Assembly (NCBI RefSeq): GCF_963675165.1
Contig: NC_087385.1
Coordinates: 4,636,412-4,700,411 of the forward strand
DNA length: 64,000 nt
Direction: 5' to 3'
Source of the DNA: Halichondria panicea
Lineage: Eukaryota; Porifera; Demospongiae; Suberitida; Halichondriidae
The position numbers and the translations under genes were made by a program. The notes under the pieces were generated by a model. It did no database searches and was not told the DNA's origin. It saw only the letters and a list, made by a program, of their open reading frames with translations. Within the stretch, counting starts at the first letter, position 1; each line of letters starts with the position of its first letter. This document shows, piece after piece, positions 44,601-59,600 of the stretch.

Positions 44601-47600
44601 TACACAGATTTCTGACCTAATCTCCACAATGGAAGCTGAAATGAAGACTCTTAAACAGGGTGCTGGTCTGTTTGAAGTCAGTGTGCCTGAATTCAAGCAA
44701 CTTCAGACCTGTCGTCGTGAGATTAGGCTGCTCAAGACACTATGGGACATGATCATCCTTATTAGAAGCTCGTTCACAGACTGGAATACAACACTGTGGA
44801 AGGATATCAATGTGGAGAACATGGAAATGGAGTGTAAAAAGTTTGTCAAGGACATTCGATCGCTAGACAAAGAGATGAGAGCATGGGACTGTTTTGGTGG
44901 GATGGACTCCACCGTTAAGAACATGGTGACCTCGCTACGTGCCGTGGGAGAATTACAGAACCAGGCGATTAGGGACAGGCATTGGGAGCAGCTCATGCAA
45001 GCCACTCAGGTACACAGTGCAGGGCACTTATGATTGTATGTACTACATGAATGTGTATAGAGGGAGAGAAATCTGTATAGATGTTGATCAATATACGTGG
45101 TATCGATAACAGTATGATTGCTTGTTTTGTGTTTATAGGTGAAGTTTGTTATGTCTGATGAGACTAACCTGGCAGATCTGCTGGCCCTCAACCTGCACAA
45201 CTTTGAGGATGAGGTGCGCAACATTGTGGACAAGGCTGCCAAAGAACTGAGCATGGAGAAGACAATGGTAGAGCTCGACGTGACCTGGTCTCAGATGGAG
45301 TTTGAGAACGAAGAGCACAAGAGAACAGGGTACAAGATACTGCGCTCCAGCGAGGAGCTCATTGAGACACTTGAGGATAATCAGGTGACATATCCAAAAG
45401 CATGCGTATTAAGTAACATTTGTGTATACTGTGTATACATTCTTGCCAATGACTGTGTGTACGGATTCTTGTTTTTTTTGTAGGTTCAACTTCAGAACAT
45501 GATGACATCCAAGTTTATAGGTTACTTCCTGGAGCAAGTGTCTGACTGGCAGAAGAAACTGTCCACAGCCGACTCTGTGATCAGCATTTGGTTTGAGGTC
45601 CAGATTACATGGTCCCATTTGGAGTCCATCTTCATTGGATCAGAGGACATACGAAATCAACTACCAGAACACTCCAAGCAGTTTGACACTATCGACACAG
45701 ACGTTAAGGTTAGCTTGGAAATTCCTTACACTTCTTTGGTCTGATATACATGTACGTATTATATCTAAGAGAACCGCTTATTATTTATTTAATCAAGCTC
45801 TCCTGTGTGTTTATGTAGGCACTGCTGAAGGAGGTTGAAGGTACACCAAATGTGGTGAAGGCCACCAATCGTGCCCGACTCTATGATGAGCTGGAGGACA
45901 TACAGAAGAGACTAGCCGTGTGTGAGAAAGCCCTGGCTGAGTACCTAGAGACTAAGAGGCTGGCCTTCCCTCGATTCTATTTTGTCTCCTCCTCTGATCT
46001 CCTGGACATCCTCTCAAAAGGAAACATCCCATCAGAGGTATACAGTATTATACTATCTCCCTAATAAGCATTGGTTGATGTAGATTGTAGCACAGCAGGT
46101 TTTAGCAGTGCACTGAGAATACAGGTTTAGTTATCATTTGGTTGCTCCCTGCAGGTTGCTCGTCACCTTGCAAAGTTGTTTGATGCAATGGCCAAACTGA
46201 AGTTCACGATGGACGAGAGTGACAAGCCCACCAAGCAAGCTGTAGGCATGTACAGTAAGGACGGGGAGTATGTGGAGTTTGACCAACCTTGCGAGTGTGT
46301 CGGACAGGTTAGTGTTTCTAAATTTATATAGCCGAATTACATGTATGTTGTATCAGCAAATCTCAACGTTTCTAACTTGTACTCAGTGTGCTGAAGAGTC
46401 CTACGTGTACTAGCTACATAATGTGCATATATACGATCCTATAGGTTGAAGTGTGGCTGACTGCATTGCTGGACAGGATGGTAGCTACTATAAGACAAAA
46501 TTTCAAGGATGCTGTCATCACCTACGAGGAGAAACCTAGAGAGCAGTGGATCTTTGACCCTCCTGCACAGGTGAGAGGAGGCTATTGACAGATCTTGTGG
46601 AGGAACAAATTTATTGTGCTTGTAGCACTTACATAAGTCCATGCATCGATCCCAGTGGACAACATAATCTCATTGCAGGTGGCTCTGGCAGGGACTCAGA
46701 TCTGGTGGACCACTGATATCAATATAGCGATTGCACGTATGGAGGAGGGCTACGAGAACACTCTGAAGGACTACTACAAGAAGCAGGTCCAGCAACTGAA
46801 CACACTCATTCACCTGCTCCTGGGTGACCTCTCAAAGGGAGACAGACAGAGGATCATGACCGTCTGTACCATTGACGTGCATGCAAGAGATGTGGTGGCC
46901 AAAATGATAGTACAGAAGATTGACAATGCTCAGGCTTTCCTGTGGCTCAGTCAGCTGCGACACAGGTGACTGTATTATTGTATCATGTATGTTTCAGTGT
47001 TATATTTTGCAAAAGTTATGTATGTTTTATCCTGAATATTTTCACTATAGATGGGATGAAAACATTTCACACTGCTTTGCCAACATCTGTGATGCCCAGT
47101 TCAAGTACTCGTACGAATACCTTGGCAACACTGCTCGTCTTGTGATCACCCCCCTTACTGACAGATGCTACATCACTCTCACCCAGTCCCTCCATCTGAC
47201 CATGAGTGGAGCCCCCGCTGGACCAGCCGGTACTGGCAAGACTGAGACCACCAAGGATCTGGGCAGGGCTCTAGGAATTATGGTCTATGTGTTTAACTGC
47301 TCTGAGCAGATGGACTACAAGGTACTTGTGTCTGTGTGTGTGAGTGGGTGAGTGTGTGTGTGGGGCTCTGTGGCTGTGTGTGGTGGCAGGAGGACTCACA
47401 CAGTGTATGTAATGTTAGCAATTGTCAGTAGCTTGTGTATGCGTACAATGTATGTTTACTAATCATATAACGTTGATCAATTATGTTCCTGTGTCTCTAG
47501 TCTTGTGGCAACATCTACAAGGGTCTGTCTCAGACTGGAGCCTGGGGCTGCTTTGATGAATTTAACAGGATCTCAGTGGAGGTGCTGTCTGTGGTGGCTG

Positions 47601-50600
47601 TGCAGGTCAAGACCATCCAGGACGCCATCAAAGACAAGAAGGAAAGGTGTGTATCTTTATTTAAACTCGTCTTTTGTAGCCTTTGATTGTTCAACATGTA
47701 TACATATAGGTTCAACTTTGAGGGTACAGAGATTCGGCTGACTCCCACAGTGGGCTTGTTCATCACTATGAATCCAGGCTATGCTGGAAGAACTGAGCTG
47801 CCAGAGAACCTCAAGGCACTATTTAGGTACAGCTATATAAAACGTTTAGCAATGCCACACTTCAATATGATCTTCACTCCACAGACCATGTGCTATGGTG
47901 GTACCTGACTTTGAGCTGATTGCTGAGATCATGTTGGTAGCTGAGGGCTTTATCGAGGCTAGAATCCTCGCCAGAAAGTTCTTGACCCTCTACACGCTCT
48001 GCAAAGAGCTGCTCTCCAAGCAAGACCACTATGACTGGGGTCTACGAGCTATCAAGTCTGTGCTGGTGGTGGCCGGCTCGCTAAAGAGAAGTGACAGGGG
48101 GAGACCAGAGGATCAGGTGCTCATGAGAGCACTGCGTGATTTCAACCTGCCCAAGATTGTCACTCATGATGTGACCATCATCATGGGTCTGATTGGAGAC
48201 CTGTTCCCTGCCCTCGATGTGCCCAGGAAGAGAGACCCTGAGCTGGAGGACTACGTGAAGAAATCTATTGTTGTACGTCGGTTCTGTGTGCACTTATCGT
48301 TATATTTATTGTACTCTCTACTCCCGTAAATTGCTAGCTTGCTGTGTGGCTGTGTGGCTATGTTTAGAATTGTGATTTTCTTCAGGAGTTGAAGTTGCAA
48401 GCAGAAGACCAGTTTGTGCTCAAGGTGGTCCAACTAGAGGAGCTACGTCACGTACGTCACTCAATCTTTGTGATTGGCAACGCTGGCACTGGGAAGAGCA
48501 GAATCCTTCGGTCCCTCAACAAGACCTATGCCAACATGAAGCTGAAACCAGTCTGGGTGGACCTCAACCCCAAGGCAGTGACCACTAATGAACTGTTTGG
48601 GTACATCAACCCGGCCACCAGAGAATGGAAAGACGGTAATAATAGCCTCTTTGAAAACTGTATACGTTCATCGATTGATTATCACTTATTGTGTACTTGT
48701 GTAGGCTTGTTCTCTACTATCATGCGAGACATGTCCAACATTTCTCACGAGGGGCCCAAGTGGATTGTCCTGGACGGTGACATTGACCCAATGTGGATAG
48801 AGTCACTCAACACTGTCATGGATGACAACAAGGTACGTAGCTGCACTGCGCTAATTGAGCACTTGTGGTAGGAAACACACGAGTGTACAGGTTTCTACAC
48901 TACCAATTTTTTCATTAATTACAAAACAAAACACATTATTTAAACATATTTATGTGCTCTAGGTTTTGACCCTGGCCAGTAACGAGCGTGTTCCCCTGTC
49001 TCCCTCAATGAGACTTATGTTTGAAATCGGCCACCTCAAGGCAGCCACTCCGGCCACTGTCTCCAGAGCAGGCATCCTCTTTGTCAATCCCTCTGACCTC
49101 GGATGGAACCCGTGAGCTATAATTAAAAAATCCCACAAGCACCTGAGTGCTTAATGCCTTGAGGCATGTTTTGCTTCGATTAAAAATTTTTAGATCAGGA
49201 TGGGGCTAGAGATTGTATATTTATTGCTGACATTCTCATTCAGATATGTTCAGAGCTGGATAGACGGTCGAGAGGTACAGTCAGAGAAGGCCAATCTCAC
49301 CATTTTGTTTGAGCGCTTCATCCCCACGCTCTTGGAGTCAAGTCGCTCTGGAAAGTTCAAGAAGATCACCCCTATACAAGAGGTGCGTGTAATATTTTAA
49401 GCCATATGTATTCTTGTACATGCATTCTTGTATAATTATGTAGTTTGTCATGACATAATTATACGTACATTGTATGTATGATACTACAGGTGAGCATGAT
49501 CCAAACGCTCTGCTTCCTACTGGAGACTCTGCTCACTCCTGACACCACTCCACCAGACACACACAAGGATGTGTACGAGCTCTACTTTGTCTTTGCTGCC
49601 ATCTGGGCTTTCGGTGGATTCCTCTTCAAAGATGAGGTGTGTATGTGTACTGTACTTCATCTTATCCTCGGCTATACATGTAATTATGCGTATTTATATA
49701 CATGTATGCAGATGGTGGACTATCGTGTTGAGTTCTCCAAGTGGTGGGTGGCAGAGTTCAAGCACATCAAGTTCCCTTCACAGGGGACCATCTTTGACTA
49801 CTTCTTGGACCACACATCTAAGAAATGGCTTCACTGGGGTGAAAAAGTGCCCAAGTTCACCCTCGACTCAGAACTGCCACTGCAGGTAATTTAACTATAC
49901 ATGTTGGTACAAATAGCTTTGTAAATGTACATTACCTTGTAAAAATGTATAGACAACATTTCATGGGTACTGGGTACAGTGTACACATATTGTGCATGTA
50001 GATAAGTACTAAATGTTGATAGAGGCTGTATATTCTTGCAGGCTGTGATGGTCCACACTAATGAAACAATGAGGTTGCGTTACTTTGTGGATCTGTTGAT
50101 GGCCAATCGTCGCCCCGTGATGTTGGTAGGAAATGCTGGATGTGGGAAGACAGTGCTCATCAATGACAAGCTCAACTCCTTCGACAAGGAAGAGACCCTC
50201 GTCACAATGCTACCCCTCAACTACTACACCTCCTCACTCATGTTGCAACAAGTGAGAGCTACATGTATAAATTATACAGATATTACATTTGATAGCCAGC
50301 CCCTCTAGTTTACACTCAAAGGGCTATCAGATACTGTGTACGTGTTGTGTAGCTCATGTGCTGACTTTATCCTGTATCCAGTGTGTGACTGTACAGGTTG
50401 TACATGTAGCTCAAATCAATGCATTGTGTTGTCTGGGTGTTTAGGTGATGGAGAAACCGCTGGAGAAAAAGGCAGGCAGGAACTACGGGCCTCCTGGTAC
50501 TAAGAAACTAATCTACTTTATTGACGACATGAATATGCCTGAAGTGGACACGTATGGCACAGTACAGCCACACACACTCATACGACAACATTTGGACTAC

Positions 50601-53600
50601 AATCATTGGTACGACAGATCCAAACAGATTCTCAAAGAGATCCACAACTGTCAGTATGTGGCCTCCATGAATCCCACTGCTGGTAGCTTCACCATCAACA
50701 CAAGGCTGCAGCGGCACTTCAGGTACATTGTCATCCATCATTAATTCTCTGGGGCTTAATTTTTAAAACTTTACGTTAACATTTTAAACTATTTCCTTGC
50801 TTGTTTGCACATGCAGTGTGTTTGCTGTGAGTTTCCCTGGCAACGACGCTCTAAAGACGATTTATCAGAGCATCCTGACAGGCCATGTAACAAGCGGAGG
50901 ATTCTCCACTCAAGTGCAGAAAATCACCGAGAAGCTAATCATATCTGCTCTGGAGCTTCACCAGAAAGTCACAACTACTTTCCTACCCACTGCCATCAAA
51001 TTCCACTACATTTTCAACCTCAGGGACCTTTCAAACATTTTCCAAGTACGATGATTTAGTGCCTTGTATATATATATATATTCGTGTATACACACTAAAC
51101 ATTTTTGACATCGAGATGTGTACATTTCCTTGTAGGGCATATTGTTTTCTACTCCCGATTGTATCAAGACCCCTGTGGAGTTTGTCAAGCTCTGGCTGCA
51201 CGAGGCCAGTCGAGTGTATGGAGACAAGCTCATTGATATAAAGGACATGGATTTATTTCAAAACATAAAGGCTGAAATTGCCAAGACAGGATTTGAGGTG
51301 AGTGCAGTCTAAGTAATACCCAAGCTTGTAACATAACATTACACTTTGGGTTGAATTGTCCAATTTCAAAAATAGTATAGTGGTACTCTGTAGGTCTTAC
51401 GTGCTACATGTATATTGTTCGTCCTCATCCCAGGACTATGACCAAGATGCGTTGAAGCCTGATCCCCTCATTTACTGTCACTTTGCCACTGGAATTGGAG
51501 AGCCTAAGTACATGGCTGTACCTAACTGGGATACCCTTAGGAAGAACCTCGAGGAAGCTCTAGACTCGTACAATGAACTCAATGCCATGATGAACCTTGT
51601 ACTCTTTGAGGACGCCATGCAACATGTGTGAGTGTTTACAATTTTTGCCCTTAATATTTAAAAAATGCTGCTTAATTTCAATTTTTTTGAGAACATTTAC
51701 CCCTTAATGTCCACCAAGGCGGTTATGTACTGTGTGTTCATTAATAGACGTAAAATTATGTGCCTACACAGGTGCCGTATCAATCGTATCCTGGAGTCCC
51801 CTCGTGGTAATGCCCTGTTGGTGGGTGTGGGAGGTAGTGGCAAACAGAGCTTGACTCGACTGGCTGCCTATGTCAGTGCTCTTGAGGTCTTCCAGATACA
51901 GCTTAGGAAAGGATACTCTATTGGAGATCTCAGGGTTAGTTCATTACTGTACAACAACAAAATACTAATATTGTTACTGTACAGTACATACGTAGTTGTT
52001 TACCATCAAATTTTTTGATCAGCAATTATACTAGTGCACAGAGTTTAATGTACTATATTTCCCACCTACTACACTTTTGCCATGTAGTCTAGATCTAGTG
52101 GGGTTTAACTGTCATAAATTGGCACACAAGGGAAAATATGGCTCATAAATTGGCACCTCAAGCATATGCAGCAAAAATATGTGTTTTCGATGAATGCAAT
52201 GTCTTGCATGAGAACAAAATGTCATAAATGAAAACATAGAGACAGAGGGTGTAGTCTGTGGACTAGTTCATCAAAAATTCTGCTGTGTGAGGAGCTGCTT
52301 TAGAGACCCTCTGGGAGAGGGCTTGGGCTCAGGCTGAGCTTTTTGCTCACTATAGCACTAGCTGCACTAGTACTGACTGCACGCACTGCATGCACTGGGC
52401 CTGTTCAGCAAAGAAAAAGAAGCCATTTTAATAATAATATAGGAGTGGATATTTTAAGCTTACCTTTGCTTGCCTACTAGCCTGGCATAGCTGAAGAGAG
52501 CTGGTCAGCCTGTCTAGAGCTAGCTGTGTTGTTTCTTCTGGCTGGTTGCTGCGCAGTAAGTGGAGGGAGGGGTTGACTAATTGAACAGAGAGGGAGAGTG
52601 GCTCTGTACCGGTCACTTGGAGGGAGGAGCTGGCTGCTCATATTTTGTCCAGGCTGCGCAAGGCTTTGAGTGTGGACAGGAGCCCTGGTGTGGACGAGCT
52701 CTCTTTTCCTAGTTGTCTTCTTGTTTGAATAGTGTTGCTATGTGGTAGTCATGCAAGCTAGGCTGGATGCATAGCAACCAGCCAGCCAATCAGATGGGAC
52801 ATATATCAATTAATGCACAGTGCCTCGGGGTTTATGACAGTAAACCCCTCTACACTGTACATTAACTAATACGTATGTATACTGTCTATTTTCAGGTTGA
52901 CTTGGCCGGGCTGTACATCAAGGCTGGCCTAAAGAATGCAGGCACAGTATTCCTACTCACTGATACTCAGATACCTGAAGAGAAGTTTTTAGTGGTAATC
53001 AACGACTTACTGGCTTCTGGAGAGATCCCAGATCTGTTTGACGATGACCAACTGGATGTTGTTATCAATGGAGTGAGGAACGAGGTCAAAGGGGCTGGTA
53101 TTCAGGACACCAAGGAAAACTGCTGGTCCTTCTTCATCGACAGAGTCAGGAGACAGCTAAAGGTACGGTTACCATCTGTAAAGCTAGTGTATCTACGTAT
53201 AGTAGTGTAAATGTGTAGCTACTAGAAATTTGTTGCGATAATTATAAATCATTAGGTACAGTATGCATTGGAGTGTGATTATTACGTGTTTATATGCATA
53301 TAAATGTATGTAGGTGGTGCTTTGCTTCTCTCCTGTGGGCTCTACCTTGCGTGTGCGTGCTCGCAAGTTCCCTGCATTGGTCAACTGTACCAACATTGAC
53401 TGGTTCCACGAGTGGCCAGAGGAGGCTCTCGTTTCAGTGTCCAACAGGTTCCTTAACCAGGCAGAGTCCGAGCTACTCACTGTACGTATCACTCCTTGCT
53501 ATCTCTTTTGTGCATGCATACATACATAATACATACATACACGTTGTCTGTATGCATTATTATGGGTGTGCAATATACCAGTGTTAATGAGCACCTCTTT

Positions 53601-56600
53601 CTAGGCTGAACTGTGTGGCTCTATCAGTCGATTCATGGCCTTTGCTCACGAGAGCGTCAACCAGGCTAGCAAAGACTACCTTGCTAACGAGAGGAGGTAC
53701 AACTACACCACACCCAAGAGTTTCTTAGAGCTGGTGAGTAGCTATAATTGCCAGACCAAACTGAGTGTGAACTTGCATGCATGCTTGATATGTGTATTTT
53801 GACTGCTATAGTCATTTGTGTATGTATTTTGTACGTAGATTGCTCTGTACTGTAACCTGCTGGCCAAGAAGCACACTGAGCTAATGGCCATGATGGAGAG
53901 ACTGGAGGGAGGTCTGGAGAAACTCAAGAGCACTGCAGCTCAAGTGGACGATCTCAAGGAAAAGCTCGCTGCTCAAGAGGTGATCACCTTTTCCCACTAG
54001 TTTAGCACTGAATTTACAAACTTCAACTCCAGGTTGAGCTCAAACAAAAGAACGAGGATGCTGATGCTCTCATTGAGAGGGTGGGCATTGAGACGGAGAA
54101 GGTTAGTAAGGAGAAGGCTATCGCAGACGATGAAGAGAAAAAGGTGGCCAAAATCGCTGCAGATGTGGGCAAGAAGCAAACCGACTGTGAACGTGATCTG
54201 GCAAAGGCCGAACCAGCACTGAAGGCTGCATCAGCAGCTTTGAACACTCTCAACAAAGGCAATCTGACGGAGTTGAAGTCATTCGGTAAACCTCCTCCTG
54301 CTGTGGTGAACGTGACTGCAGCTGTGATGGTCCTGTTGGCTCCTTCTTCCAAGATCCCCAAGGACAGGAGTTGGAACCAATCCAAGATAATGATGTCAAA
54401 GGTATGAATGAGATGAGTTACTGCCTTTATCGTGTAAATTGTACACTCTACATATGAGCACGTACGTTAATGGTGTAAAATCTTCGTCACAGGTTGACCA
54501 GTTTCTGGAATCTCTTATTTCTTTTGACAAGGAGAACATCCACCCCAACAACTTAGCAGCTGAACAACCTTATCTAGATAACCCAGAGTTCGATCCAGAA
54601 TTTATTCGTAGCAAGTCCCTGGCCGCTGCTGGTCTGTGTGCTTGGTGCGTGAACATTGTGGCCTTCTATCGAGTGTTCTGTGATGTTGAGCCGAAGAGGA
54701 AGGCTCTTGCCGCAGCTAATGCCCAGCTGGCAGACGCCCAGACCAAACTATCCAAGATTAAGGCCAAAATCAAGGTTAGTACTGTATGTTGTACATTATT
54801 ACGATTGGAGTACATGTATGCTAAAAATCTAAGTTCAATTTCTTTAGCTAGTGGAGAATGTTTGAGAACATGTTGAAATCATATATGTAGTTTACCACTC
54901 TCTACGTATGTAGGAACTGGATGACAATCTGGCTGAGCTGACTGCCGAGTTCCAGACCGCCACTGATGCCAAGCTCAAGTGCCAGCAAGAGGCAGAATCC
55001 ACAGCCAGCACCATCTCCCTGGCCAACCGTCTGGTGGGTGGACTGCAGTCAGAGAAAGTCAGATGGGCTGAATCTGTAGAGAAGATGAAACTGGATGAGA
55101 AAACATTAGGTATTTTTGTTGACACACGTGTACGCGTACGTACATTTTTGTTGTAATTGAATAAAAATTAAGTGTTTGTGCCACATAAAGTTAAAGCGTT
55201 CCCCCCCCCCTCCCTCCTCTTAGCTGGTGATGTATTGCTGACTGCTGGCTACCTCTCGTACGTTGGCTGTTTTGGTCGTCAGTATCGAGAGGATCTCTTG
55301 CAGGAGAAGTGGATCCCTTTCCTGAAAAGCCTTGACCCATCTATACCCATGACCGAAGGCTTAGATGTCCTCACTCTTCTCACAGACTCTGCAACTATTG
55401 CTGTCTGGAGCAATGAGAACTTGCCCATGGATCGAATCTCCATCGAGAATGCTATGATCCTTACCAATGCTGAGAGGTGGCCTCTCATGATCGACCCACA
55501 GCTGCAAGGGGTCAAATGGATCAAGACGCGAGAAGGGGAAGGGTTGAAAGTCGTTCGACTTGGACAGAAAGGCTACCTAGATTCTATTGAGAGAGCTGTG
55601 TCCAACGGAGACTGCCTACTACTGGAGAATCTTGGGGAGACTATAGATGCTGTGTTGGACCCACTCGTCGGAAGACTCACAATCAAGAAAGGAAGGTAAG
55701 CGAACAATTTTAGGCATAACTGTATATGTGCATGTACTTGTTGTTGGTATTTTGATTAGTGGAATTCCTTCCTTACAGATACATCAAGATGGGTGACAAG
55801 GAGGTTGAGTACCACCCTACGTTTAGGATGATCCTCCATACCAAACTGGCCAACCCTCACTACAAGCCTGAGATGCAGGCACAGGCCACTCTCATAAACT
55901 TCACCGTGACCAGGGACGGACTGGAAGAGCAGTTACTGGCTGAGGTGGTCGCCACTGAGAGACCTGACCTCGAGAAAACCAAGGTGAAATACGTACCACT
56001 CATTGCACACAGCCGGTAACCCCTTCAATAATTTTTGAAAACGCAGTCAAAACTTTGACTGCCCAGCATGAAATTACCAAATCTCTCAGCTCTGTACAGT
56101 GTTAGGAATTTTCATCTAATTTTGTACAGTGTATCACCCTCTTTTTTGCTTGCAGTCTGAGTTAACCAAGCAACAGAATGAGTTTAAGATCAAACTGAAG
56201 GAGCTGGAGGATTCCCTCCTCTCTCGTCTTTCAGCAGCTGGGGGTAACATTCTGGGGGACACTAGTCTAGTCGAGAACCTGGAGACCACCAAACGCACTG
56301 CCAACGAGGTCGGGAAGAAAGTAGCAGAGGCTAAAGTGACTGAGAAGAAAATTAACGAGGCTAGAGAGAACTACAGACCAGCTGCAGCCAGAGCTTCACT
56401 CCTCTACTTTATCATCAACAACCTGGAGAAGATCAACCCTCTCTACCAGTTCTCACTCAAGGTCAAAAATCAAATATCACTTTGCACAATATATACGACA
56501 ATTACCTTTCATTTTATCACAACACACTTTTGTACTGTACAGGCGTTCAGTGTAGTGTTTCAGAATGCTATTCAGAGAGCAGAGACGGCTGATGAAGTCA

Positions 56601-59600
56601 AGAAAAGAGTGGTTAACCTTATTGATAGTATCACCTACATGGTCTACCAATACACTAGCAGAGGACTGTTTGAAAGAGACAAACTCATTTTTACTGCACA
56701 AGTCGCCTTTCAGGTGTGTGATTAAACCATAGATAGAAGAGAAAGGGATTGGCAACGGAGTGCACTTCCGGTACCATCCGTGTTTCGCCTCGAGGCTTAC
56801 TTCTAACGTGGGAGTCTAAACATGAATAATTCATGAGAATTGTTTTTGCCGTCTGTAAAAAAAGTGTACAAGCAGTTCTACTGCTAAACATCAACTTCAC
56901 CTCATTTGTGTGGCGATTTGGGACATAGCACACTACTTAGTAACACAACCTTAGCTATATCATAGGTGCTATAGGAACACAAGCATGAAAAAGCCTCTGA
57001 CAGAGGCTCTGTGTACCTCTAGCTAAATCAAGATTATATTTTAAATGATACCTACCATCAGGGGGCATGTGTTTAAGTGTTGGAGGGGTCTTTGAGAAGT
57101 AAGCATTAGACACAATAAGTTTCCCGGGTTTTCGCGGGAGTTTTAGGGCGAAACACGGATGGTCTGTGTACATTCAATGTAAAAGCATCCCGTGAACTGC
57201 CCCCGTTGCCAATCCCTTTCTCTTCAATCTATGATTAAACCATGTACTGTATGTAGATGTACAAACTAAATATGTGCTTTTCATTAGATTCTTCTAATGA
57301 GCAAAGCGATTGATCCTATCGAGTTGGACTTTCTCTTGCGTTTCCCAGTGGTGCCAAACGTGGTGAGCCCCGTCGAATTCCTCTCCAACTGGAGCTGGGG
57401 AGGGGTCAAAGCACTCTCAAATATGGAACAGTTTCGAAATTTCGACAAGGACATTGAGGTATGCAACATTTGAGTATCTCTCTGTTTGCCTTAACGTAGT
57501 GCTGAATCTCAGGGCTCTGCCAAGCGTTGGAAAAAGTTCACCGACAGTGAGTGCCCAGAGAAAGAAAAGTTTCCTGGAGAATGGAAGAACAAGAACTCCC
57601 TGCAAAAGTTGTGCATGATGCGAGCCCTGAGACCTGACCGTATGACGTATGCCATCATGTAAGTACACCTCATAATGTAATGAATCTCTGTAACTTTACT
57701 CTTTACTCTATAATTATATAAAGGTTGTACGTGGAAGAGCAACTCGGTACAAAGTACGTGGAGAAGCGTACTATCCCATTCGAAGTGTCCTATGAAGAGA
57801 CAGAGCCTGGGACGCCTGTGTTCTTTGTGCTCAGTCCTGGCGTGGACCCTCTTAAAGATGTGGAGAGTCTCGGCAAGAAGCTTGGCTTAACAATGGACAA
57901 TGGCAAGTTCCACAATGTGTCACTGGGCCAGGGTCAAGAGGTGGTGGCTGAGAACGCTCTGGATGTGGCCTCCAAAGACGGGCACTGGGTCGTACTGCAG
58001 GTTAGTGCTGTCGGAACGTCGTAGTATGGGGTTAGAGTTAGCAGTTATCTGTACTGACTGTAAGACTGTAATGGGTCTGTTTTCAACCTGGTTTGTGTTT
58101 CCTCAGAACATTCACTTAGTGGCCAAATGGCTCCCCAAACTGGACAAGAAGTTGGAGCAGTACAGTCTGGGTAGCAACGAGAACTATCGAGTGTACATGT
58201 CGGCTGAGCCGGCAGCGGAGAGGTCTGGTCATATCATCCCTCAGGGCATACTCGAGTCCTCCATCAAGATCACCAACGAGCCTCCCACCGGGATGATGGC
58301 CAACCTCCACAAAGCCCTAGACAACTTCAACCAGGTACAGTGCACAAGCAACTAGCAGTGAAAACAGTGCATGACATTGTACATGGAAAATGAATATTTC
58401 AAGTGTGTTTATGAAGCACAGTTTAGAATATTGCATGTAATTGTGATTATTTCTCTCCCTGACTATTCAGGACACTCTAGAGATGTGCTCTCGTGAGAAT
58501 GAGTTTAAGAGTATTCTGTTCTCCCTGGTCTACTTCCATGCTGTGGTGGTGGAGAGGAGGAAGTTTGGACCTCAGGGCTGGAACAGGTCCTATCCTTACA
58601 ACACTGGTGACCTCACCATCAGCGTTAATGTTCTGTACAACTATCTGGAGGCCAATAACAAAGTGAGCACTGTGTAATAGTGCTTTCAGACTACACGGTA
58701 CACTAGTATGTATACATGTTACTTATAGAGCTCTGCAGAAACTGTTACTTTACTTACATGCTATCACAGTGCTTTAAATGTATGCACTAATTATCCTGTT
58801 TAGGTGCCATGGACTGATTTGAGGTACCTGTTTGGTGAGATCATGTACGGTGGCCACATCACTGATGACTGGGACAGACGACTTTGTAGGACCTACCTAG
58901 AGGAGTACATGAAACCTGAGCTGGTAAGTAACCCCAATTTTTTTAACATAGCCAAAGTTTATGTCCTTGTGTGCCAAACCATGTACCTGTCTATACCCTG
59001 CTCCTACACAGCTTGATCACGAGCTTCTATATGCTCCTGGCTTCATTGCTCCTCCCAACACGGACTACATTGGCTATCGTTCCTATGTGGATGAGAACCT
59101 GCCTGCTGAGAGCCCCTATCTGTACGGCTTGCATCCCAATGCTGAGATTGGCTTCCTCACTCAAACATCCGAACACATGTTCAGAACTGTGCTGGAAATG
59201 CAGCCCAGAGACACATCAACAGCTGGGGCTACTGGAGAGACAAGAGAAGAAAAGGTATGGAGAACTACATTACATGAATTGTACATGCATGTACTGTACT
59301 TATTCCCCTTGGCATTCATTTTTAAGTTTTAACAATTCATATGACTAGCTATACTGCTCGCCCTTTAATTTAATAGGTGAAGAGCATACTAGATGAGGTT
59401 CTGGAGAAGATGCCAGAGGAGTTCAACTTGGTGGAGCTATTTGCCAAGGCTGAAGAGAAGACGCCCTATGTGCTGGTAGCCTTGCAGGAATGCGAAAGAA
59501 TGAACACACTCACTCAGGAGATGAGAAAGTCTCTCAAAATGTTGGACCTTGGACTTAAGGTTTGTCTCATATCTTGTCATCCTCAATGCCAAGTAGGGGA

